Source: Pedosphaera sp.
GTDB lineage: Bacteria; Verrucomicrobiota; Verrucomicrobiia; Limisphaerales; UBA1096
Reading direction: 5' to 3'
Assembly: GCA_022451065.1 (NCBI GenBank)
Contig: JAKUOU010000017.1
Location: forward strand, 13,946 to 58,701
DNA length: 44,756 nucleotides
The notes beneath the pieces were generated by a model. It saw nothing but the letters and a program-made list of their open reading frames with translations. It did no database searches and had not been told where the DNA came from. The translations under genes were made by a program, and so were the position numbers. Of the stretch, positions 7,872 to 15,533 are shown piece by piece (the stretch's first letter is position 1; every line of letters starts with the position of its first letter).

Positions 7872-10679
7872 TTACTCGGATTTCGTGCGATAATACATGG
7901 CGCCAGTCCCGATTGCTTCTGACGGCACGGTGTACGGATTGGATTGATCCGTTACCTCGCCCCATTTTGATCCAAGGCCGAGACTATCATTGGACTCCAG
8001 AATGGCATCGCCCGTCCACGAAATAACCAATCCGTCGTTCTCCAGGGTTATGGTCAGTTGACTTTCCGAATCTTGCCCGGTCTCGGTGTTAACCTCGATC
8101 TCATCAATGGCCGTTTGGTTGGAGTTAACGCGGATACGGATGCCGGTGGCCGATATTGGCTGGTTGTTGAGTGACACATCAAACCGATGCCTGAGCCAAG
8201 GAGAAAATGTATCACTGGCGGTTTTGAATTTCACACTGCCGATGGCAACCCATCCGTCAACCGGATCATCCGCCTCAGGGGTGTCGGCGTCGGGTTCCTC
8301 CACTGTTGTGTAGTCCAGATTGTAGACGTCAAATGAACGATCCCTCAGTTGACCGCCGCAGCAATCGTCGGTGTTGTTTCCGTTGTCCCTGCCCCAGGCA
8401 ATTGAGCTGACAGGAACAATTTTGCCGAAGTTCAGTCCGACAAAGGGCTTCACATCGGCCGGGTCTGTGAACTTGGCGATCCAGCTTTTGCTATTGCCGT
8501 AAAAGCCATCGTTGATATTATCGATGTAGTGAACTCCAAAATCGAGTTCCGAGCTGCCAAATGCAACGGCGCCGTTTTCTGCGAGGCCGTCGTTGTTGGG
8601 AACTTCAGCCAGGGCGGCATCGGAATAAAAGTCCCCCTCGTTTCCATCCCAGATAATCTCGAATCCTTCGCCGGTCTCGATGGCCAGATCAGCTGGTTTT
8701 TCCGGCTCAATTTGCCCATCCTGTTGTTCGTCAGTTGGATTCACCTCAAGTTCGTCGATCGCAATCATGCCACTGGAGACGATGATGCGGATTCCGGTTG
8801 CTTCCACCGGTGCCTCTTCGTCACCGCTACCAACCTTGAACTCGTGTCGCAGATAGGGAATGAATTCTTGGGGCGCAGTGGGCAGATACTCCACGTAAGC
8901 AATGGTTTGCCAGCCGGTCTCGGCGTCATCGGTTTCCTCCGTTATCTCATCAGGATTCTCCGTCAGGGTGTACTGGATGGTGTAGATTCCAATCGAGCGG
9001 TCCTTGCAGGTTCCGCCGCAGGCATCCGTCGCGGTGTTTCCGTTGTCTCTGCCCCAGGCAATTGAGCTGACAGGAACAACCTTGCCAAAGCTCAATCCAA
9101 CGAACTCATCCTGTTCACCGGGTACTCCTCCCAGGCCGAGGGAACTGATCCAGCTTTTGCTGTTTCCATACAGTCCGTCATTAACATGCCTGATCAGGTG
9201 AATACCCAAGCCAAGCTCACTGCTGCCAAAGGCCACTGTTCCCTCATTGGCCAAGGCGGCGTTCTTTGGGGCATTTGCCAGTGTCGAAGCGTCAAAAAAG
9301 TCGCCTTGGTTTCCATTCCAGGTCACCACGAAATCCTCCTCCTCATAAATATCGACCGCTCCCTCCGGAACCGGTAGAAGAGGATTCACCTCGAGTTCAT
9401 CGATGGCGATGGAGGCATTTGAAACCTTCAAACGAACTGCAGTGGCAGGAATCGGTGAACCTTGGATGTCACTGACTTGAAATTCATGGCGCAGGTATGG
9501 AATGAAATCATCAGTTTCCTCCTTGTAGTCAATCGTGGCAATGGATAGCCAGCCCGTTGTTGCATCCCCGGTTTCCTCGGTTGCCAGCCCTGGTTCGTCC
9601 ATCTGCGTCACCTGCAGGGTGTAAACGCCCTTCCATCGATCTTTGATCTGCCCGCCGCAACAATCGCCAGTGTCGTCCCCATTGTCCCGACCCCAGGCGA
9701 TAGACTTGATGCTTGTTAGTTGAGCAAATCTAACCCCTATGAACGGGTCCTGATCACCTGCCGCTGCAATCCAGCTTTTGGCATTCGAGTAAAAACCATC
9801 GTTCACCGCGGAAACAAAGTGGGTGCCAAGTCCAAGTTCGCTGCTCCCAAAGGCCACTGAGCCGTTAGAGGACAATGCCGCGTTACTGTGGGCCGGTGCC
9901 GGGCTTTCCTCCACAAACCACTCTCCATTGGTTTGAGTCCATAAAACCAGAAAACCCTCGGTGGCCTGAATGTCTATGAAGTCGCTCTGGGACTCGGCGG
10001 GTGGGCCGTTTATCTCCATCTCATCAATACAGATCCCGACATTGGACACCTTGACTCTCAACCCGGTAGCGGCAATTGGGTCGTTCCCCTGACGGATCTC
10101 AAACTGATGGTGAAGATAGGATGTGAAAGTTAAGTTCTCTGTACCCGCATTGTACTCGACCGATCCAAACGTGACCCAGCCGTCACTGGGGTCATCCGCT
10201 TCCTCTGTTTCCTCGTAGGGTTCAGCGGCCAGTGTGTACTGCAGCGTGTAAGTGCCCACAGCTCTGTCCCTCAACTGGCCACCGCAGCAGTCGCCCAGGT
10301 CGTCCCCATTGTCCCGGGACCAGGCGATTCGGCTGATTTGAATCTCCTCATCCCACACCAAGGCCAGCCACGGATCGGCATCATCCGGTTTGGCAATCCA
10401 ACTGGAGCTATTTCCGTAGTAGCCATCAATTACGTTGGCGGCATCATGCTCGCCATCTGGAAAATAATTGCTGCTCGCAAAAGCGAACGCATCCCAGGCG
10501 TCGTTCTCAGGGCTTTCCGCACCGGTTTCCGGATCGAAATGATTCCCGTTGTTTCCATTCCATTCAATGGAATATCCGGCTTCAGCTTGAATGATTACTC
10601 GGGAATCTTGTGCTGTAAGCAAGCCGGGGAATAAAACAGAAGCAAAGGCGACAATTATCAGTTTGCTTTTCACAGTCAT
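7872..10679 (-). CDS. large exported protein with four tandem discoidin-like repeats
   Basis: 935 residues with a signal peptide (to TAQ, residue 24). Four repeats of about 200-210 residues follow: about 28-225, 234-433, 441-648 and 664-864. Each contains the blocks W-x-GN-x-GD-x-F, VAFGSSELG, VNDG-x-YGNSKSWIA, SIAWGRDNG, a Cys pair, a DR-containing strand, PYLRHEF and IAIDELEVN. The VNDG...W...I.W.RD pattern is discoidin (F5/8 type C)-like, a fold that usually binds sugars or surfaces. Cys pairs are CC at 131-132, 340-341 and 773-774, but C-x3-C at 554/558 in repeat three. The tail (about 873-935) is the short L-x-W-x-G...YYR module seen at the end of many verrucomicrobial secreted proteins. 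Repeats three and four share a 29-base identical DNA run (8391-8419 and 9051-9079), implying recent duplication. First gene of the minus-strand cluster. Confidence 0.82.
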   Translation of the reverse strand: MTVKSKLIIVAFASVLFPGLLTAQDSRVIIQAEAGYSIEWNGNNGNHFDPETGAESPENDAWDAFAFASSNYFPDGEHDAANVIDGYYGNSSSWIAKPDDADPWLALVWDEEIQISRIAWSRDNGDDLGDCCGGQLRDRAVGTYTLQYTLAAEPYEETEEADDPSDGWVTFGSVEYNAGTENLTFTSYLHHQFEIRQGNDPIAATGLRVKVSNVGICIDEMEINGPPAESQSDFIDIQATEGFLVLWTQTNGEWFVEESPAPAHSNAALSSNGSVAFGSSELGLGTHFVSAVNDGFYSNAKSWIAAAGDQDPFIGVRFAQLTSIKSIAWGRDNGDDTGDCCGGQIKDRWKGVYTLQVTQMDEPGLATEETGDATTGWLSIATIDYKEETDDFIPYLRHEFQVSDIQGSPIPATAVRLKVSNASIAIDELEVNPLLPVPEGAVDIYEEEDFVVTWNGNQGDFFDASTLANAPKNAALANEGTVAFGSSELGLGIHLIRHVNDGLYGNSKSWISSLGLGGVPGEQDEFVGLSFGKVVPVSSIAWGRDNGNTATDACGGTCKDRSIGIYTIQYTLTENPDEITEETDDAETGWQTIAYVEYLPTAPQEFIPYLRHEFKVGSGDEEAPVEATGIRIIVSSGMIAIDELEVNPTDEQQDGQIEPEKPADLAIETGEGFEIIWDGNEGDFYSDAALAEVPNNDGLAENGAVAFGSSELDFGVHYIDNINDGFYGNSKSWIAKFTDPADVKPFVGLNFGKIVPVSSIAWGRDNGNNTDDCCGGQLRDRSFDVYNLDYTTVEEPDADTPEADDPVDGWVAIGSVKFKTASDTFSPWLRHRFDVSLNNQPISATGIRIRVNSNQTAIDEIEVNTETGQDSESQLTITLENDGLVISWTGDAILESNDSLGLGSKWGEVTDQSNPYTVPSEAIGTGAMYYRTKSE

Positions 10680-11000
10680 AGCAGGCGTTCGGGAAAAAAA
10701 GCACTACATGGTGCCATTGTCAATTGTTGAGAGTTCTGAAGTTGATTTGCGAGCGGTGGAGGAAGCAAAGCCGTTTGACCAGCTTAGCCAAGCGTGCAAA
10801 AATCCGTAATGCACTAGGCTGGCCCAGCTCAAAAAGAATAACCTGCTCCGTAATGGCATCCTCAGCGGGAGCGGGTGGGTAAGTCCGGCTCAAATGATCA
10901 ATCCGCCGTTTACTTACAGGTAATCGAAATCGATTGTCCAATCGCGTTTGCGCTTTGGTCCGGTTTCTGACATCGTTTCGCCGGTTCCTCGGATCATCAC
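10680..11000. other. intergenic region without a convincing gene
   Basis: About 320 bases between the divergent discoidin-repeat and DUF4038 genes, so it should hold both promoters. A TTGACA hexamer (minus strand, about 10719-10724) precedes the discoidin gene, but no good -10 box is spaced correctly. A degenerate copy of the iterated palindrome (CTTAGCCAAGCG) lies near 10783. A minus-strand open frame through here has no recognisable product. Confidence 0.5.
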
Positions 11001-12701
11001 ATGCATTTGACTCCAAAACCTTCTTCTCTCGGTCGAGTGAGCCAGCGACTTGGCCTGTACGGCATTTGTCTGGCCACCGCGATCGCGTCGGCTCAGGAGA
11101 GCCTGCCGCTCCTGCCCAAATGGACCCGCTTTCAAGGCGAGTTGGTCAGTCTCAAGCAGTACGATAATCCGGTGCAGGATGTGCAACTCAAGGCCGTCTT
11201 CACCTCACCCGCCAACGAGCAACACGAGGTCGATGGCTTCTGGGATGGCGGCAACGACTGGAAGATTCGATTTCTGCCGGACCTCGCAGGCAAATGGACC
11301 TTTCACATCACCTGTTCCGACGAGGAAAACCGCGGCCTGCACAATCTCTCCGGCGCGTTCCGTTGTACTGCGCCGCTGGGTGACAATATTCTCCTCAAAC
11401 ACGGACCTATTCGAGTGTCGCGCGACCGCACCCACTTCGTGCACGAGGACAGCACGCCGTTTTTTTGGATGGCTGACACTGCGTGGAACGGCCCACTTAA
11501 ATCGAACGAGTTCGATTGGAAACATTACCTGGGCGAACGCAAACGACAGGGCTTCACTGCCGTACAATGGGTGGCTACGAGTTGGCGCGGCGCGCCGGAC
11601 GGCGACGCCGACGGCAACAAGGCGTTCGAGGGAAAGGAAAAAATTCGAATCAACCCGGAGTACTTCCAGCGTCTTGACTACCGCGTCGAGGCGATCAACG
11701 ACGCCGGCCTGCTCAGTGTCCCCGTGTTGCTGTGGGCGATGCGCGGCGATGAAAATCCGGTGAACATTCTGCCTGACGACCAGGCGATCCTGCTGGCCCG
11801 TTACATGGTCGCGCGCTGGGGTGCCACGTACGGCGCCTGGTTTCTCGGAGGCGACGGCGACTACTCCGGCACACAGGCTGCACGCTGGCGCACGCTTGGC
11901 CAAGCGGTGTTCGGCGGCAGCAGGCACTTCCCCGTTTTTATGCATCCCAAGGGTAAGAGCTGGGTCTTGGAGGAGTTCCGCGATGAAAAATGGATGACGG
12001 CACTCGGCTACCAGAGCGGCCACGACATCAACGATGCCACCAACAACTGGATACACCACGGCCCGGCTACGCGCGACTGGGCTAAGCTTCCGCATCGGCC
12101 GGTGGTCAACATCGAGCCGGCCTACGAGGGCCATAACAGCTACAGCAAAAAACAGCCGATCACCGCACTCGAGGTGCGTCGCGCACTTTATTGGAGCCTG
12201 CTCGGCACACCGACCGCCGGCGTGAGCTACGGCGCAGCCGGTGTGTGGGGCTGGGACGACGGCGACGCCCCGACGCCCGGCCATCCTGGTGCCGGCACGC
12301 CACCTGCTTGGCGCGTTGCGTTAAACTTTGAAGCCGGCGAACAGGTTGCCTACCTCTCGGCTTTGTTCCAGTCGATCGAGTTTCAGGCTCTTCGCCCCGA
12401 CAACCGCGTGTTGGTAGAGCAGCCCGGCGACGAGGCACTCTCCGAATATGCCGCCGCCGCCAGTTCCGCCGCCGGCAATCTTGTGGTTGTTTACACGCCG
12501 GTCGAAAAGCGGCTGAAAGTCAGCGTGGCCAAGCTACCCACGCCGTTGATCGCCGCCTGGGTCAATCCGCGCACCGGTGAACGCTCCAGCGTCTTGGCAG
12601 TGCTTCGCGGTGGGGCGCTCGAGTGCCCGGCCCCCGGTCCGGGTGACTGGCTGCTGCTGCTCCGCTCCAAGTCAGCCGAGCCGGAAACCGCCGGCAACTG
12701 A
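11001..12701 (+). CDS. exported DUF5060/DUF4038 glycoside-hydrolase-like protein
   Basis: 566 residues with an N-terminal hydrophobic export segment (about 14-31, LYGICLATAIASAQ). Residues about 38-125 form an Ig-like DUF5060 domain (FTSPANEQHEVDGFWDGG, DLAGKWTFHITCSD). The catalytic barrel is DUF4038-like, a relative of apiosidase (GH140) enzymes: FFWMADTAWNG, GFTAVQWVATSW, PVLLWAMRGDEN, VVNIEPAYEGHNS, with the acidic residues of RGDEN and NIEPAYEG as plausible catalytic candidates. The end (about 455-560) resembles the small all-beta domain called a putative collagen-binding domain in this family. It likely acts in the periplasm or outside the cell on branched plant or algal polysaccharide. 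It is tightly followed (3 bases) by tilS, an unrelated gene. Confidence 0.88.
   Translation: MHLTPKPSSLGRVSQRLGLYGICLATAIASAQESLPLLPKWTRFQGELVSLKQYDNPVQDVQLKAVFTSPANEQHEVDGFWDGGNDWKIRFLPDLAGKWTFHITCSDEENRGLHNLSGAFRCTAPLGDNILLKHGPIRVSRDRTHFVHEDSTPFFWMADTAWNGPLKSNEFDWKHYLGERKRQGFTAVQWVATSWRGAPDGDADGNKAFEGKEKIRINPEYFQRLDYRVEAINDAGLLSVPVLLWAMRGDENPVNILPDDQAILLARYMVARWGATYGAWFLGGDGDYSGTQAARWRTLGQAVFGGSRHFPVFMHPKGKSWVLEEFRDEKWMTALGYQSGHDINDATNNWIHHGPATRDWAKLPHRPVVNIEPAYEGHNSYSKKQPITALEVRRALYWSLLGTPTAGVSYGAAGVWGWDDGDAPTPGHPGAGTPPAWRVALNFEAGEQVAYLSALFQSIEFQALRPDNRVLVEQPGDEALSEYAAAASSAAGNLVVVYTPVEKRLKVSVAKLPTPLIAAWVNPRTGERSSVLAVLRGGALECPAPGPGDWLLLLRSKSAEPETAGN
11893..11906. repeat. iterated palindrome, perfect 14-mer inside a gene
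   Basis: CGCTTGGCCAAGCG inside the DUF4038 gene, where it reads T-L-G-Q-A-V. It is one of three perfect 14-base copies in the window. Confidence 0.85.
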
Positions 12702-12704
12702 TCC

Positions 12705-14075
12705 ATGCATCCGCTCGCGGAAAAAGTGGGCAAAATCAGCCGGGTCCTAAACTTCTTCCCGGGAAGCGGCATCATCATTGTGGCCGTCTCTGGTGGCATC
12801 GATTCGATGGCGTTGCTGCACTTGCTCGCCACTCCCGGGCTTGGCCTAAGCGACCGGCTCGTCGTTGCACACTTCAATCACCAACTCCGCGGCGCGGACA
12901 GCGATGCCGATGCCGGATTCGTTGAGCAGGCGGCCGGGCAGCTTGGCCGGCCATTCGAGTCCGGGAGCAACGACACGCGGCAACTCGCCGCCGAAACAGG
13001 TAACGGCATCGAGGCTGCTGCCCGTCAGTTGCGCCACCAGTTTTTCGCCCGCTTGGCCAAACGCTTGGCCAGCCGCAACGTCGCCTTGGCGCATCACGCT
13101 GACGATCAAATCGAAACCTTTTTCCTGCGGCTGCTTCGCGGCGCGGGCAACCGCGGCCTGGCCGGCATGCAGCCAGTCGCGCTATCGCCGATCGACCCAG
13201 GCGTGACCCTCGTCCGCCCGTTGCTCGGCATGCACCGGGCCGAGATTGTGGCGTACGCAGAAGAGCAGGGAATTACCCATCGTGAAGATGCCTCAAACAA
13301 AAACACCCATTTTCTGCGCAACAGAGTCCGGCACGAACTACTGCCGCAACTCACAGAACAGTTTGGCACATCGGTGAGCCGCCAAATCGTCAAGGCGATG
13401 CAAGTCGCCGGCGACGAGGCGGACTGTATCGACGACTTCGCCGCCGCCTGGCTTGGTCAGGCGGAGTCACCGTTTGATCAACTACCCGCTGCGGTTCAGC
13501 GGCAGGTCGTTCAGCGGCAGTTGTTCCCACTTGGTGTCGAGCCTTCGTTCAATTTGGTAGAGGCACTTCGCGCGGAAGCCGATCGCGTCATCGAGATCGC
13601 CCCAGGCAAACGGCTGCAACGTAACGCTGATGGCCGAGTGGAACTGGCCCCCTCTGTGGGAGATCCGGAATTCTCACTGACCAAGCTCGAAATCTTCCTT
13701 GAGGGCCAGGCCGGTGAAGCCGAATTCGGTGGTCTGAAGATTCGCTGGGAGCGCTTGACCGGCGGCTTGGCCAAGTGGCATGAGCTTGGCCAAGTGGAGA
13801 ACCGAGAAATCTTTGATGCCGAAGCGATTGGGCAAACGATCACTTTGCGCCACTGGCAGCCAGGTGACCGTTTCCAACCCATCGGCCAAGCCGGCTCCAC
13901 GAAGCTGCAGGATCTGTTCGTGAACCAAAAAATAGCCAAGGCAGAACGTCACCGGCTGGTCCTCGCCGAGGCCGCCGCCGGCTTACTTTTCTGGGTGCAA
14001 CACTTCCGCATCGCCGACCCCTTCAAAGTCACCGAGTCAACCGACGGGTTGCTGTTGTTCAGTTGGCGAGGATAG
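12705..14075 (+). CDS. tilS: tRNA(Ile)-lysidine synthase
   Basis: TilS converts the wobble C34 of tRNA-Ile(CAU) to lysidine using ATP and lysine, so that AUA is read as Ile and not Met; it is essential in bacteria. The PP-loop SGGIDSM is at residues 29-35, followed by the typical HFNHQLRG and AHHADDQIETFFLRLLRG blocks. The sequence NRVRHELLPQL closes the N-terminal catalytic domain. The C-terminal TilS domain includes RHWQPGDRFQPIGQAGSTKLQDLFVNQKI. Length 456 is usual. The 3' end overlaps the convergent thiH gene by 17 bases. Two iterated palindromes sit 19 bases apart at 13767 and 13786, giving two LAKWHELGQ-type stretches. Confidence 0.96.
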   Translation: MHPLAEKVGKISRVLNFFPGSGIIIVAVSGGIDSMALLHLLATPGLGLSDRLVVAHFNHQLRGADSDADAGFVEQAAGQLGRPFESGSNDTRQLAAETGNGIEAAARQLRHQFFARLAKRLASRNVALAHHADDQIETFFLRLLRGAGNRGLAGMQPVALSPIDPGVTLVRPLLGMHRAEIVAYAEEQGITHREDASNKNTHFLRNRVRHELLPQLTEQFGTSVSRQIVKAMQVAGDEADCIDDFAAAWLGQAESPFDQLPAAVQRQVVQRQLFPLGVEPSFNLVEALRAEADRVIEIAPGKRLQRNADGRVELAPSVGDPEFSLTKLEIFLEGQAGEAEFGGLKIRWERLTGGLAKWHELGQVENREIFDAEAIGQTITLRHWQPGDRFQPIGQAGSTKLQDLFVNQKIAKAERHRLVLAEAAAGLLFWVQHFRIADPFKVTESTDGLLLFSWRG

Positions 14076-15246
14076 CCGGATCCCAGTCTTTCCAGACAGG
14101 CTCGTAGCCGAGGCGTGTGAGCGTTTCGGCGACAGCGCTTGGGTTGCGCGTGTCAGCGATGTCAAACTGGCTGGTGGCGTTGGCCGCCCATTCGCTGGCG
14201 TTCGCAGCGAGTTGCTTGATGCGGCCGCGCTCGGTGTAGTGGAGGTTGTCGTTGCCGGCGCCGGTGTAACCGCCCGGCTCGGTGTGGCTGCCGGCGCTCA
14301 TCGTGGTGATGCCGAGCGGAATCAGCCGGTCGCGCAGGTTGGCTGGCTCGCGGGTGGAGAGTACGATGCCGGCGTCCGGCAAAAATAGGCGCAGCGCACA
14401 GATGGCTTGGACGAGGGCATGGTCGTTGAAATCGGTGAGTGGCTCGAACTCTCCAGCGCAGGGACGCAGGCGCGGCAGCGAAACGGTGAGTTGCGATTTC
14501 CAGCAATGGCGCAGCAGATACTGCGCGTGGGCAGCAAGACAGAGGGTTTCGCGCCGCCAGTCGCTCAGTCCGAACAACGCCCCAATGCCCAGCCGACGAA
14601 AGCCGGCCGTGTGCGCGCGTTCAGGCGTCTCGAGTCGCCAATTGAAATTCCGCTTCGGGCCGGAGGTATGCAGGTTCTCGTACACCTCGCGGTCATAAGT
14701 CTCCTGATAAACAACGAGACCCTCTGCGCCGGCCTGGACGAGCGGCTGGTACTCCTTGGTCTCCATCGGTCCAACCTCGAGCGAGATCGACGGCACGTCT
14801 TCGCGCAGTGCCTCGATGCAGTTTGTCAGGTAACCACCGGGGATGAACTTGGGATGCTCCCCAGCGACTAGCAGGATGTTGCGAAAGCCCTGCCCGGCGA
14901 GCGCCTTGGCCTCGCACACGACTTCATCGACCGAGAGCGTCACGCGCAGGATCGGGTTGTCGCGTGAAAATCCGCAGTACTGGCAGTTGTTAATGCACTC
15001 GTTGGACAGGTAGAGCGGCGCAAACAGGCGGATGACTCGGCCAAACCGTTGTTGCGTGAGTCGGTGCGCGCGCTTGGCCAACCGCTCGAGTTGGCCGGCG
15101 GCGGCAGGGGAGAGCAGGGCGGCGAGGTCGGTTAGGCCTGGGTTGCGTCTGGCCAGGGCGATCGACACCTCACGGTCGGAGGCATCGCAGGCGCGGTTCC
15201 GGAGCGCGTCGATGGGCAATTGGTCTAACTCGCTGACAAAACTCAC
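14059..15246 (-). CDS. thiH: 2-iminoacetate synthase
   Basis: A radical SAM enzyme that cleaves tyrosine to dehydroglycine and p-cresol, supplying the C2-N3 unit of the thiamine thiazole ring. The 4Fe-4S cluster motif is CINNCQYCGF (Cys84, Cys88, Cys91), the ThiH/HydG-type CxxxCxxC. LEVGPMETKEYQPLVQAGAEG and VYQETYDREVYENLH are further ThiH-specific blocks, and TMSAGSHTEPGGY is in the C-terminal BATS region. HydG is an alternative family member, but 395 residues and the lack of the HydG C-terminal cysteine extension fit ThiH. Stands alone here, with no other thi gene beside it. The 3' end overlaps tilS by 17 bases in opposite orientation. Confidence 0.95.
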   Translation of the reverse strand: MSFVSELDQLPIDALRNRACDASDREVSIALARRNPGLTDLAALLSPAAAGQLERLAKRAHRLTQQRFGRVIRLFAPLYLSNECINNCQYCGFSRDNPILRVTLSVDEVVCEAKALAGQGFRNILLVAGEHPKFIPGGYLTNCIEALREDVPSISLEVGPMETKEYQPLVQAGAEGLVVYQETYDREVYENLHTSGPKRNFNWRLETPERAHTAGFRRLGIGALFGLSDWRRETLCLAAHAQYLLRHCWKSQLTVSLPRLRPCAGEFEPLTDFNDHALVQAICALRLFLPDAGIVLSTREPANLRDRLIPLGITTMSAGSHTEPGGYTGAGNDNLHYTERGRIKQLAANASEWAANATSQFDIADTRNPSAVAETLTRLGYEPVWKDWDPAILAN

Positions 15247-15270
15247 GGAGCCAAATTAGCGGAGGGTCGG

Positions 15271-15284
15271 CGCTTGGCCAAGCG
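15271..15284. repeat. iterated palindrome, perfect intergenic 14-mer
   Basis: CGCTTGGCCAAGCG in the short divergent gap between thiH and the small membrane protein gene, about 25 bases upstream of the thiH start and 60-80 bases before the other gene. Confidence 0.85.
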
Positions 15285-15347
15285 TGGTTGTTATTTTGCA
15301 ATGGGATGATTATGGTTTCCCACGTTGCGCGTCGTCCAGGTCGCCTA

Positions 15348-15527
15348 ATGTTTGGATCAAGAAAAAAAAGGCCTAAAGACGGGGGGGAGGAGCATCGTTA
15401 TTACCTGCTCCCCGGCATGGGGCGATCCAATCGGCGGTACCGGAGCAAGATTCAGCTCTGGAGCATCATTGCCGGGATCATCGGCTCCGCTCTGATCGGC
15501 TTGGCGCTCTGGCTTTTCAACCGTTGA
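15348..15527 (+). CDS. small single-span membrane protein, unknown function
   Basis: About 59 residues from the ATG at 15348; the frame stays open upstream to a TTG at 15288, with other ATGs at 15306 and 15312. The N-terminal half is strongly basic (MFGSRKKRPKDGG, then RSNRRYRSK); the C-terminal half is one hydrophobic helix (LWSIIAGIIGSALIGLALWLF), with only NR after it. By the positive-inside rule the basic part faces the cytoplasm. I do not recognise the family. The gene fits exactly between thiH and the convergent peptidase gene, ending 6 bases from its stop, which supports it being real. No function can be given. Confidence 0.6.
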   Translation: MFGSRKKRPKDGGEEHRYYLLPGMGRSNRRYRSKIQLWSIIAGIIGSALIGLALWLFNR

Positions 15528-15533
15528 GTTTGC

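Noticed and set aside
10720-11016. 98-residue minus-strand frame in the largest gap
   Set aside because: No recognisable family, no ribosome-binding site, and it overlaps the DUF4038 start and the probable divergent promoters.
11205-12284. Long minus-strand frame opposite DUF4038
   Set aside because: Antisense shadow of a well-supported gene with no recognisable motif.
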